Shown here: positions 48,962 through 59,384 of the stretch, one piece after another
Layout of the letters: each line of letters opens with the position of its first letter
Position numbering within the stretch: position 1 is the first letter of the stretch
From: JASGKO01 sp049840595
GTDB taxonomy: Bacteria; Verrucomicrobiota; Verrucomicrobiia; Chthoniobacterales; Chthoniobacteraceae
Direction of reading: 5' to 3'
Assembly: GCA_049840595.1 (NCBI GenBank)
Contig: JASGKO010000029.1
Span: 121,591-185,590 of the forward strand
DNA length: 64,000 nt
The notes under the pieces: model-generated
Databases searched by the model: none
The model's input: the letters and a program-made list of their open reading frames with translations, nothing else
What the model was told of the DNA's origin: nothing
Position numbers and translations under genes: made by a program

Positions 48962-51900
48962 ATGAATAAACTGGTATCTACTACCATTCGGAGCAGCTTG
49001 CTTGCCGCAATCTGCCTGTCGGTCGGCGCCTTGTCCGCCGCGACGTTAACCTTCTCGACCACCGCTCCCACCGGAGGTGCGGCCTCGATCAGCAACTGGA
49101 CCGGGGCCACGTTCGACGCCGACAACGTCGGCGGCAGTGGCGTCAATTCCAACGGCAGCCCGAACAATGGCACGGCCAATGATGGCGTGACCTACGTCGC
49201 GAGCAATCGCCCGGCGCAGGGTGAAACCTTCACCACGGGCTCCAACACCGGGGGATATTTGCTTTCCTCGATTACCGTCCGGATCGTCGGCTATACGAAC
49301 AACACGGCGAGTGGGACGAACAACACGTACTACACGCTGACGCATACGACCTCGACCTTTCGGTTGCGGGTGGGCGAAATCAGCGGGACCACCTTCATTC
49401 CCATTTCCATTGAGACCGCCGCCTCGGGCGGGAGTGGTAACCCCGGTTCCAGCAGCAGCGCGAATGGTCCGGGCACGTACCTTACGTTTACTTTCACCGC
49501 CCCGATCGTGTTGAGGCCGAATACCGCCTACGGCTTCGATCTTGGGACCAGCTCGGATTATTTCGAGATGCTCGGCATTCGCGACGGGGCGAGCGGAGGC
49601 AATCCCTATACTGCGGGCACCGCCTACACCACTGGGACCAACGGGGTGGCGGCAGGTACGATTACCACGCAGACGGGGGACCGCGTCTTCCAACTCAGCA
49701 TGGCCACTTATACCCCGGCCACTTCCACCTTCGTCCACCCGGGCTTGATCAACACTGAAGCTGATTTTGAACGGATGCGGACCAAGGTGGCTTATGGACT
49801 TTCGCCCTGGATTGATGGGTACAACGCGCTGACTGGGAATTGGACGGGGTCGCAAACGGCCTGGGTTCCCAATCCTCAAACGGTGGTATATCGGGGCACC
49901 GATGGAACCCATGCGCAAAATTTTAGCATCTTGGCCAACGATATCGCGGTGGCCTACGGTTCCGCCCTGCGCTGGAAAGTCTCCGGCGATACCGCCTATG
50001 CCCAGCAGGCGATTACCATCCTTAATGCCTGGAGTAATACCCTCACCGGATTGGGAGGCGATACGAATGCCGCGCTGATCAGCATCAACGCCTATCAAAT
50101 GGCCAATGCGGGCGAAATTATGCGCACCTATACCGGCTGGTCTTCCACGGACTTCGCGAATTTCCAGACCATGATGATGAACGTGTTTTATCCCATGGCA
50201 AATTCCTTCCTGCTCAATCACTTTGGGACTTCCTACAGTCACTATTGGGCGAACTGGGACCTCTGCTCGATGGATGCGATTTATGCCATCGGCGTGCTCT
50301 GCGATAATACGACGCTCACCAACCAGGCGCTCACCTACTTCTACAGCGGGAGCGGGACCGGGAATATCAACCGCACGGTTTTCTTCCTGCATCCCGGCTA
50401 CCTCGGGCAGGTGCAGGAGACTGGGCGCGATCAGGGACATTGCACGCTGGATATTGCCTTGATCGGACCGCTGTGTCAGATGGCTTGGAATCAAGGCACC
50501 GATCTCTACAGCTACGAAAACAACCGGGTTCTCGCCGGCTGCGAATATGTCGCCAAGTATAACCTTGGATACGATGTTCCCTTTGCCACCTACGCCAATA
50601 GCGAAGGCGCAATCATGACGCAGCCCTCCGACGCCAGCCGTGGCCTGGAGCGCTCGGGCTGGGATTTGATCTACAACCACTATGTCAATGTTGCGGGACT
50701 GGCCGCTCCTTACACGAAGGCTTTTGCGGACATGATTCGGCCCACGGGTTACTTCGGCCAGGACCAGCCGGGCTTCGATACCCTCACGTCGATGCTGGAC
50801 TCCATCAGCGCGGGCGTCACTCCCAGTGGATTGAGCGCCACCGTGACCGCTGGACAGCCGGTGCTCTCCTGGTGGGGTTCGGCTTATGCCACCAGCTACA
50901 ACGTCAAGCGCTCCACGACGAGTGGCGGCTCTTACACCACCATTGCCACGGGCGTGACGACCAATAGTTATACCGACACCACGACGGTGGCCGGGAACAC
51001 TTATTACTACGTGGTCTCCGCCGTCACCTCATCGGGTGAAACGGCCAACTCCAATCAGGGCAGCGCCATGGTCGGCAACTCCATCTATGCGCGGTTGAAA
51101 TTTGACGAGACCAGCGGCACCACGGCCTCCGACTCCACCGGCAACGGCTGGGCGGGCACGCTGGTCAATTCCCCCACCTGGACGACCGGGCTGTATGGAA
51201 ATGCCGTTTCCCTCGCCAGCGCCTCCAGTCAGTATGTGAGCCTGCCCAGCGGCGTGGTCTCCAGCCTTTCCGACTTTACGGTTTCCACCTGGGTCTATCT
51301 CAACTCGGTGAGCACCTGGGCGCGGGTTTTTGATTTCGGAACGGGCACGGAAAAATACATGTATCTCTCCGCCAAGGCGGGTAGCGGTCATGTCCATTTT
51401 GCGATCACCGGCTCGGGGAATTACGGCGAGGAGGGCATCGATGGCTCGGCCGCGCTGCCCACCGGGCAGTGGGTGCATGTCGCCGTGACGATGAACGGCC
51501 CCACCGGCTCGCTGTATGTGAATGGCATCCTCGTCGGCCAGAATACGAATATGCACTTCACGCCTTCCGTGCTCGGCACGACGACGCTGAACTACATCGG
51601 CAAATCGCAATACTCCGATCCCTACCTCAACGGCTTGGTGGACGACTTCCGCATCTATCGCGGCGCGTTGACCAGTGCGGATATCCAGACCCTGGCCAAC
51701 TCCGGCGTGGCGTATCTCAAGTTCGACGAATCCAGCGGCACCACGGCCTCGGATTCGCTGGGCAATGGCTGGGCGGGGACGCTGGTCAATTCACCCACCT
51801 GGACCACCGGCAAGGTGAACAATGCCGTCTCGCTCGCCAGTGCCTCGAGCCAGTATGTAACCGTGCCCTCGGGCGTGGTGGCCGGGCAGACGGGAACGAC

Positions 51901-53772
51901 GCTGACCGCCTGGGTCTATTTCAATACGGTGAGCCCGTGGATGCGCATCTTCGACTTCGGCACCGGGACGACGAAATATATGTTCCTCACGCCAACCTAC
52001 GGCACGAGCGGCAAGATTCGCTTTGCGATCACCACCAGCGGTGGCAGTGGTGAGCAGCAGATTAATGGCACGGCGGCGCTGCCCGCATCCGGCTGGCACC
52101 ATGTGGCGGTGACGCTCAATGGGAGCACGGGCACCTTGTATGTGGACGGTGCCCAGGTGGGACAAAACACCGCGATGACGCTCTCCCCCTCCAGCCTCGG
52201 CACGACCACGCTCAACTATCTCGGGAAGTCCCAATTCTCGGGCGACCCCTATATGAACGGGCTGGTGGATGACTTCCATATCTACGGCACCGCGCTGACG
52301 GCGGGGCAGGTCGCCACGTTGTATGGCGGGCTTTCGGTCCCGACCGTGACGGTGACGGCGGGCAATACGCAGAATACCGTTTCGTGGACCGCGGTCACCA
52401 ATGCGACGGCGTATGTCATCCTGCGCTCCACCACCTCGGGCGGCCCCTACACCGTGATCGCTGGTGGCGTGACTGGCACAAGCTACGTGGACACCGGCCT
52501 CACCAATGGCACGACTTATTACTATACGGTGATGGCGCAGAGTTCGCTGGCCCAGAGCTCCGGCTCCACGCAGACGAGCGCGATGCCGGTGCCGCCAGTG
52601 CCATCGGCCCCCACCGGGCTCTCGGCAATTGGCTGGAATGGGGAGGATGATCTCTCGTGGACCGCCGCCTCGACGGCGACCAGCTACAACGTGAAGCGCG
52701 CCACCGTTTCGGGCGGGCCTTACACCACGCTCTCCACGGGAGTGAGCACCACGACGTATGCGGATACGACCGCCGTGAATGGCACGACCTATTACTATGT
52801 GGTCTCCGGCGTGAACCTGGGCGGCGAGGGCGCCAATTCCTCGGAAGCCTCGACGACCTTCACCCAGCCGTATGCCTACCTGAAATTCGACGACGCCTCG
52901 GGCACGACCGCGGCGGATGCCTCCGGCAACGGCTGGGCGGGCACGCTGGTGAACTCGCCGACCTGGGGCACGGGCCGCAGCAATGGCGCGGTTTACCTGA
53001 GCGGCTCCAGCCAGTATGTGACCCTGCCGACCAGCGTCGTGAGCACGCTCACCAACTGCACCCTCTGCACCTGGGTGAACTTCGATTCGGTCTCGCCCTG
53101 GATGCGCATCTTCGACTTCGGTACCGGCACGACGAGCTACATGTTCCTCACGCCGACGTATGGCACGAGCGGTAAGATCCGCTTTGCGATTACGACTTCG
53201 GGAACATCGGGCGAGCAGCAGATCAATGGCACGGCGGCACTCCCGGCAACCGGCTGGCATCATGTGGCGGTGACGCTCGCGGGCGCGACCGGCACCCTCT
53301 ATGTGGATGGCGTCCAAGTCGGCCAGAACACGGCCATGACGCTGACTCCCTCCAGCCTTGGCGCGACAGGCAATAACTATCTCGGCAAGTCGCAATTCAG
53401 TGGTGATCCGTATCTGGCCGCGGCGTGGATGATTTCCGCATCTACAGCCGCGCCTTGAGCGCCACGGAAGTCGCCTCGCTGATGGCGACCAGCCCGGCGG
53501 GCCTCCTGGCGGCTCCGGCCACGGTCACTGCCACGGCGGGCACCACCCAGGTCGCGCTGACCTGGAGCACGGTGACCAATGCCACCAGCTATAGCGTGCT
53601 GCGGGCCACCACCAGCGGCGGCCCCTACACGACCGTGACCACCGGCCTCACCTCGGCCAGCTACACGGATACCGGGCTGACGACCGGCACCACGTATTAT
53701 TACGTGATTGTCGCCAGCAGTTCGACGAGCCAAAGCGTGGATTCCACGCAGGCCAGCGCCACGGCGCAGTAA
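48962..53772 (+). CDS. Giant secreted alginate lyase-like protein with LamG and FN3 modules (second copy), one frameshift
   Basis: About 1,603 residues. Paralog of the protein at 38,613 with the same order: signal peptide (SSLLAAICLSVGALSA), N-terminal beta domain (ISNWTGATFDADNVGGSG), alginate-lyase-family domain (FVHPGLINTEADFERM, YWANWDLCSMDAIYAIGVL, GRDQGHCTLD, CQMAWNQGTDLYSY). Then FN3, LamG, LamG, FN3, FN3, LamG, FN3. It lacks the cadherin-like repeats of the first copy. The frame is open to 53458, with a single break near 53,420 in a GC run, after which the last LamG end and an FN3 domain finish at 53772. The RDQGH segment probably contains catalytic residues of the lyase domain. Confidence 0.82.
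51083..53440 (+). repeat. Three LamG module repeats within the second giant lyase
   Basis: Units at about 51,083-51,690, 51,710-52,320 and 52,870-53,440. They share MRIFDFGTGTT, FLTPTYGTSGKIRFAI, EQQINGTAALPA and LNYLGKSQF. The second and third are especially alike at DNA level (for example atgcgcatcttcgacttcgg in both). Related modules occur in the first giant (three units between 40,860 and 43,420). Such repeats can collapse or recombine in assembly. Confidence 0.75.
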
Positions 53773-53805
53773 ATCGACGAATCTCCGCTAACTCCTGAAC
53801 CCGAC

Positions 53806-53846
53806 AGGCAGGGATGTCATCCGGCATCCCTGCCTTCGGCATTTTT
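53806..53846 (+). terminator. Rho-independent terminator
   Basis: 11-bp perfect stem AGGCAGGGATG / CATCCCTGCCT (53806-53816 and 53825-53835) with an 8-nt loop, then TCGGCATTTTTT. Ends the carbohydrate locus. Confidence 0.8.
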
Positions 53847-53995
53847 TCACAGGCTCTTAAGCCAAAGCGTTAAAATATTTTTTTCTAAGTGGTGTTTTTT
53901 TGTCCGGTTTTCCGAGGGGCCGACGTTCTTGGAGATGACGGCATGGGATCAATCCTTCCGGCCTTCAGAACCAATCCACCTATCCCTCATCTCTA

Positions 53996-54520
53996 ATGAA
54001 GAACACGATCGGAACCTTCCGCAGACCTTGCACCCTGGGCCTCCTGTCCCTTGGGCTCGGTCTTTCGGTGATACCATTAAACTCCGCCTTTGCCACCAGC
54101 GACACCTGGACCGGCTCGAGCAGTGCCACTTGGGCAACGAATGCAAACTGGTCCACCACCCCGGCCACCGTTCCCGGCAGTGGCGATACCGCGACCTTTA
54201 GCGGCGCGAGCGCCAATACGACGATTGACCTTGGCTCCGGGGTCACGATTGGCGCCCTGCTGTTCGATACTTCCAGCGCGGCTGCCTACACCATTGGCAC
54301 CGGCAGTTCCCAGACGCTCACCCTCGGAACGGTGGGCAATGCCATCACGATGAACTCCACGGTGGCGAACAATCAAATCATCGCCGCCAGTCTGGCCCTG
54401 GCCACGACCTCCACGGCGGGGACGACGAGCACTTACTATACGGTCACCAACAACAGCACCACCAATTCGCTTACGCTTTCGGGTGGCATGCATTCCTCAC
54501 CACAGCAAGGACCTACCTGA
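53996..54520 (+). CDS. Autotransporter-type 'beta-strand repeat' protein, 5' fragment only
   Basis: 174 codons as sequenced, of which about the first 163 read as a normal verrucomicrobial secreted repeat protein. Signal peptide (LGLLSLGLGLSVIPLNSAFA), TWTGSSSATWATNANWS and the GDTATFSGASANTTIDLGSGVTIGALLFD pattern of autotransporter-associated repeats. After LTLSGGM the sequence changes character and stops within 13 codons. Such proteins are usually many hundreds of residues, so most of the gene is missing. The cut coincides with a composition change. Confidence 0.72.
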   Translation: MKNTIGTFRRPCTLGLLSLGLGLSVIPLNSAFATSDTWTGSSSATWATNANWSTTPATVPGSGDTATFSGASANTTIDLGSGVTIGALLFDTSSAAAYTIGTGSSQTLTLGTVGNAITMNSTVANNQIIAASLALATTSTAGTTSTYYTVTNNSTTNSLTLSGGMHSSPQQGPT

Positions 54521-54540
54521 AACTTTTGCATGTTTATTCA
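54486..54540. other. Probable contig junction between two genomes
   Basis: Left of this point the DNA is GC-rich with verrucomicrobial content. Right of it, it is AT-richer with Chloroflexota-like replication genes. The autotransporter frame is interrupted here. No insertion-sequence ends, attachment repeats or integrase are seen at the point. Confidence 0.7.
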
Positions 54541-54591
54541 CCTCCTTTCTCAAATAGATAATTGTCTATTTATTTGGGTAAAAAAAGAGAT

Positions 54592-54899
54592 TTATAGCGT
54601 CTCTTTTGAAACGAAATTGGTGTTTGGTTGTTCATCGGGTGCAAATTTCACCATCAAATGTCCACAGCAAGCCACAATGCGTTGCTGATTTAGAGTGTAG
54701 AAGGTTTGCTTGCCTTCGTGGCGCACATTCACCAATTCATTCTCACGCAGAATCGCAAGATGTGTGAAACCGTCGGCTGGGTTACGTTGAGTTGCTCCAC
54801 CAGTTCGGTGACAGAATACCACTGGCAACAGCACAACTTCATAATCTTTTGGCGGGTTTCATCGGCAAGGGCTTTAGCAAATTCGACTGCATCAAACAT
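54592..54899 (-). CDS. ArsR-family metalloregulator, frameshifted
   Basis: About 102 residues if repaired. ATG at 54899 (FDAVEFAKALADETRQKIMKL), winged-helix core TELVEQLNVTQPTVSHHLAIL, then RHEGKQTFYTLNQQR. The break is one missing C in tcacac(c)atctt near 54,762, after which the second frame continues. Two Cys clusters (LCCCQ near residue 23 and ACCGH near residue 78) are candidate metal or arsenite ligands, a pattern recalled from Chloroflexota ArsR proteins. Probable autorepressor; no target operon is visible. Confidence 0.7.
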
Positions 54900-55020
54900 T
54901 GTCATATTGATAACCTTCTATATGTTTATTGTATCGATATTTATCTATATGTCAAGAGCGAAGTTGATAATTACAAAATATGGAAACTCATGCTTAATAG
55001 AAATATGCAACGCTGATGAC

Positions 55021-55083
55021 GGGGATTTAACGGATTTACACGGATCTTTATAAAAATCCGCGAAAATCCGTTAATTCCGTGTT
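55021..55083. repeat. Intergenic inverted repeat (AACGGATTTACACGGAT type)
   Basis: Left arm aacggatttacacggat and right arm aaaatccgttaattccgtg, imperfectly complementary, with ccgcgaa between. Same style as the other long hairpins of this segment (59,330; 61,513; 63,064). Confidence 0.5.
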
Positions 55084-55789
55084 GGCGATGAACAAATATC
55101 AGGCGATGCGCTGGCCTACCCGGTGATGTGTGTCAAAAACGGAGACAATCTCGATCTGACGGTGCTATACAAAGGCCCCGGCGACTTGCGCATGGCCTTA
55201 CAAATGCTCACACCTTTCAAATCTGGCAAATCGTCGGTTGCAGATGTTGATAAAGTTTAATCTATCGTTTGGGCATAGCAACCTAAGCATGCTTGAAATG
55301 TTTGGCAGTACCGATTTGCCGCCCGCCACTGCACAAGCTCAATCTACGGCGCAGGTGACAGTCACAACCCTGGAGCCGTTTGCAGGCGAGTTCGCATTTT
55401 CGGGTTGGCAAACGGATGATGGGAAGACCGTCAACATTCGGGCGGGTTTTACCTGCAATCAGGTTTCAACGTGGAAATCTGACACGGCGGCTGAGATCGA
55501 TCCGCCACCACGGTGGCCCTCCCCGATAATTTGCCGCTACCGCCCAATACACAGGTGAAATCGGGCATCAAGCAAATATACGTGCTTGAAAGCACTGACA
55601 CATCCACCGGGCTCGCCGATTTTTACAAAGAAAAAATTGCCCACGCTGGGCTGGGCGCTCGAAAAGGATGAGCGCAAACTGGCTGGCTTGGTGTTTATGA
55701 ATTTTACGCAAGCAGGTCAGACAGCTAAGATCACAATCACCGATCACAAAGATAAACCCGGTAGCACGGTTTTGCTTGAGACGAATTAA
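55084..55789 (+). CDS. Hypothetical protein remnant, several broken frames
   Basis: Protein-like stretches occur in all three frames: LAYPVMCVKNGDNLDLTVLYKGPGDL (55,100-55,260), TLEPFAGEFAFSGWQTDDGKTVNIRAG (55,365-55,450), LPPNTQVKSGIKQIYVLESTDTSTG (55,540-55,620) and LAGLVFMNFTQAGQTAKITITDHKD (to 55,789). They could be one or two secreted or lipid-anchored proteins broken by indels, or decayed genes. No start codon can be fixed and no family is recognised. Confidence 0.4.
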
Positions 55790-55864
55790 GAAATCACTTG
55801 TAGCTCAATTGAATATACGGATTTACTTAAAAAGAAGTAAAATAAAGGGCAATTAGGAGCAACT

Positions 55865-56491
55865 ATGTCTGAGATGGTAGAAGTCGCAATTGATAGTGTA
55901 CGTGTCAGCCTGATGTCGGCCCAGCGTTTGGTGGTTTTGCGCGATATGAACGCAGATCGTTACCTGCCCATTTGGGTTGGGCCGTATGAAGCCGAAGCCA
56001 TTACGGTGGCTTTGCAAGAAATTGAAATTGCTCGCCCGTTAACACATGACCTGCTTAAGAACGTTTTTACCGCCTTCAACGCGCACATTCGCCGTGTGGA
56101 GATTGTGGCACTGCGCGACGATATTTTCTATGGCAACATCGTCGTCGATGCAGATGGGCAGACCATCAACGTCGATTCCCGTCCATCCGATGCGATTGCC
56201 TTGGCGGTGCGGGCACACGTTCCGATCTTGGTAGACCCATCCGTGATGACGCAGGCCGGCATCACCCCTGAGCAAGATATCCGCTCACAGGCACAGACGG
56301 CGGCCTCAGCTTCGGAAGGCAGTCAGTTGCCTAGCACACCCGCCGCCCCTGCAACATCTCCCGCGCCAACCAAACCGGCAACCGGTGAAGACACATCTCG
56401 TCTTTCGATCTTTGAAGATTTCTTGAACAAGCTCGATGTCAAGAAACCACCCAGCGAAGACGACAAGCCCGATGGGCCAGCGACAAGTTAA
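55865..56491 (+). CDS. Bifunctional nuclease family protein (DUF151)
   Basis: 208 residues with Shine-Dalgarno AGGAG 5-6 bp before the ATG. Residues 1-140 are a BFN/DUF151 domain: EVAIDSVRVSL, RYLPIWVGPYEAEAI, RPLTHDLLKNVFTAF and DSRPSDAIALAVR are all family landmarks. A Ser/Pro/Ala-rich disordered linker and a short acidic C-terminal helix (RLSIFEDFLNKLDVKK) follow. Family members have DNase/RNase activity in plants and mycobacteria; the role here is unknown. A terminator follows. Confidence 0.9.
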   Translation: MSEMVEVAIDSVRVSLMSAQRLVVLRDMNADRYLPIWVGPYEAEAITVALQEIEIARPLTHDLLKNVFTAFNAHIRRVEIVALRDDIFYGNIVVDADGQTINVDSRPSDAIALAVRAHVPILVDPSVMTQAGITPEQDIRSQAQTAASASEGSQLPSTPAAPATSPAPTKPATGEDTSRLSIFEDFLNKLDVKKPPSEDDKPDGPATS

Positions 56492-56523
56492 TTACGTAAT
56501 TCTTGAGAAGTAAAGGGATATTT

Positions 56524-56567
56524 AGGACACCTCGGTGTAAAATCAATCGAGCGTGTCCTTTTTTTTC
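56524..56567 (+). terminator. Rho-independent terminator
   Basis: Stem AGGACAC / GTGTCCT (56524-56530 and 56553-56559) with flanking CTCG/CGAG pairs, then an eight-T run. Follows the DUF151 gene by about 30 bp. Confidence 0.75.
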
Positions 56568-56657
56568 TCATAACATCAAGGTAAACCAGAGAATAGATAA
56601 AATAAAAAGCTCTTGTCTTTCTCTGTGATCTCTGTGGCTAGAAGATTTTGAGTATCC

Positions 56658-59326
56658 ATGAGCGAATTCAGCCTTTCAGACTCCCCATACGATGACGCAA
56701 AACCCACCAGCACATCTGGTGGGTTGCCGCACAGCCGCGAGGCCGAAGAAGCCGTCATTGGCGCTGTGTTGATTAACCAAGAAATTTATTACGATCTGGC
56801 GCAATTTTTGCAGGCAGATGATTTTTACATTCACCGACTACGTTTTATCTGGGAAGCGTACATTCGCCTGCATGAGCGCCGCACGCCTGTGGACATTCTA
56901 ACTGTCAGCGAAGAACTCGACGATATGGGCCGGCTCGATGAAATTGGCGGGCAAGCCTATCTGACAGCCCTGCTCAACCAAGTTCCCACCACCCTCCACG
57001 CTGAAGCGTATGGCAAAATGGTCGAAGCCACCGCCATCCGCCGCAAACTGCTGACAGCGGCTAACAACATCGCCACGCTGGCATACGATGCCAACGAGTT
57101 GATTGATGTGGTCATGGGCGAATTGGAAAAGGCCATTTTCAATGTGGGCGAGCGACGCATGCGTCACGATGTGCGCCCCATCCGTGAGGTGCTTTCAGAT
57201 TATTATGATCATGTGGATGAGTTGGCCCGTCGTAGCGATGAAATTGTCGGCGTGCCCAGTGGGTTTACTGACCTAGACAAAATGCTCGGCGGTTTACAGC
57301 CTTCTGACTTGCTGATTATGGCGGGTCGCCCTGGTATGGGGAAGACCGCGCTCATGCTGACGATTGCCAACAATGCGGCACTAATCCACAAAAAGCGCGT
57401 GGCGGTTTTCTCGCTCGAAATGTCGAACGAGCAAGTGGTGCAACGTCTCATTGCCCAGCAAACCGGCATCGATTCGCAACGTCTGCGCTCTGGCAAGCTG
57501 ACCGATGACGACTGGCCCATCTTCAATCACGCCATCGAAGTGCTGGGCGATACGCGCATTTATCTGGACGATACGCCCGCGCTTTCCCCGTTGCAACTGC
57601 GCACCAAGTGTCGCCGTCTGCACCTTGAGTATGGTCTTGACTTGGTCATTATCGATTACCTGCAATTGATGACATCTGAAACGCGCAACGACAATCGCGT
57701 GCAAGAAGTGTCGTATATCTCTCGTTCGCTCAAACAACTGGCGCGTGAACTCAATGTGCCCATGATCGCCGCCGCACAGCTTTCCCGCGCCGTTGAACAA
57801 CGGGCCGATAAAGAGCCACAACTCTCCGATTTGAGAGAATCGGGCTGTCTAACGGGTGAAACGCTGGTGACATTGGCTGATACTGGGCGTGAAGTGCCTA
57901 TCCGTGAGTTAGAAGGTAAATCGGATTTTAATATTCTAGCGGTCAACCCACAAACCTTACGGCTTGAACCAACCCCCGTTAGTCGCGCTTTTACTACCGG
58001 GTTGAAGCCCGTTTACAAAATCGTTACCCGCCTTGGGCGCAGTATCCGTGCCACTGTCAATCATCGCTTTCTCACCGTCTCTGGTTGGAAGCGTTTAGAC
58101 GAATTAATGGCAGATGATTACATCGCCTTGCCGCGCGTTATTAAACCAGCGATTGAGCAAAGTATGACAGATTCAGAGCTTGCTTTGCTTGGACATCTAA
58201 TTGGCGATGGCTGCACGCTTCCACGCCATGCGATTCAATACACTACACGTGAAGCTGACTTGGCTGAGACAGTTGCCGAATTAGGCCGTAATGTTTTTGG
58301 CGCAGAGATTGAGCCGCGTATCAAGCAAGAACGCGACTGGTTCCAAGTCTATCTTGCGTCTACAAGGCATCATCCGCATGGTGTGCGCAGCGCTGTTACA
58401 GAGTGGCTAGATTATTGTGTGTTTTTGGTTTGCGCTCGCATGAGAAATTTATTCCAACAAAAGTATTCGAGCAGCCAGAAAAAGCCATTGCACTTTTCTT
58501 GCGTCATTTGTGGGCTACCGATGGCAGTATTCAACTCGTTAAAGGTAAACAAACTCGCCCAATTGCTTACTATGCTTCTAGCAGTTTGAGATTGGCGCAA
58601 GATGTTCAATCTCTTTTGTTGCGCTTGGGTATCAATGCGTTATTGAAACCTGTTTCACAGGGCACAAAAGGTCGAATGCAATATCATGTGACTGTGACAG
58701 GTAAACCTGAGCTTGAAGCTTTTGCCGAAAAAATTGGCGCAGTTGGCGCTTATAAGCAAAGGCGATTAGCCGAAGTGGTTGAACACTTGCAGTCACATCC
58801 AGCAAATACCAACCGCGATGTGATTCCGCATCAAGTTTGGCGGATGTATGCTGTACCGGCCATGCAAAAAATTGGTATGACAGGTCGTTCGATGCAAGCT
58901 GCGTTGGGTAACGCCTATTGCGGAACTGCGCTTTATCGTCAGAACGTGAGCCGTGAACGTGCTGATCGGTTGGCGCAAGCTGTTCAGTCTGAAGACTTAC
59001 GTATTTTTGCAAATAGCGAAATTTATTGGGATAGTATCGCGTCGATTTTGCCTGATGGAGAAGAAGCCGTCTTCGATTTGACGGTTCCGGGACATCATAA
59101 TTTCGTTGCGAACAACATTATTGTGCACAACAGCCTTGAACAAGATGCCGACATCGTCATGTTTATTTACCGTGACGATAAAGACCCCGCCATGCAAAAC
59201 GTCTCCCATCTCAAAGTTGCCAAGCACCGCAATGGCCCCGTGGGCACCGTAGATTTGATCTTCCGCAACAACTTGACGAAGTTTGAAAATGCGGCCACGC
59301 GGCGAGTGGATTTGAGCGGCGCGTAA
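56658..59326 (+). CDS. dnaB: Replicative DNA helicase DnaB interrupted by an intein, one frameshift
   Basis: Hexameric replication-fork helicase. Extein: N-terminal domain (HSREAEEAVIGAVLINQEIY), RecA-like domain with Walker A GRPGMGKT, LDLVIIDYLQLM, and LSDLRESG joined after splicing to SLEQDADIVMFIYRDD. About 460 residues once the intein is removed. The intein (57846-59131) sits at the same site as the Synechocystis DnaB intein. The frame is lost near 58,415 by a missing T (tatttg read as tattg) inside the intein; two overlapping frames cover the rest. Because splicing needs the whole intein and DnaB is essential, a read error is likely. Confidence 0.9.
57846..59131 (+). mobile_element. DnaB intein with LAGLIDADG homing endonuclease
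   Basis: Begins with Cys1 (CLTGETLVTLADTGREVP), block B TVNHRFLTVSGWKRLDEL, and ends DLTVPGHHNFVANNIIVHN followed by Ser+1. The splice motifs closely resemble the Synechocystis DnaB intein (recalled: EVFDLTVPGPHNFVAN..VHN). Unlike the mini version it keeps two endonuclease motifs: LLGHLIGDGCT and FLRHLWATDGSI. Length 1,286 bp, one short of a multiple of three, matching a single-base loss. About 429 residues when repaired. Confidence 0.9.
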
Positions 59327-59329
59327 AAA

Positions 59330-59384
59330 TTTAGTGATTGGGCGATTGAACATCACCAGTCACTAAATCACCCAATCACCCAAT
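59330..59384. repeat. Intergenic inverted repeat after dnaB
   Basis: Left arm tagtgattgggcgattg, right arm cactaaatcacccaatcac, ending at the next ATG. It could fold into a hairpin in the intergenic RNA. No T-run. Confidence 0.5.

Noticed and set aside
51791..53395. 534-codon frame opposite the second giant lyase
   Set aside because: Antisense of repeated LamG modules; repetitive Arg/Ala/Gly-rich text without domains.
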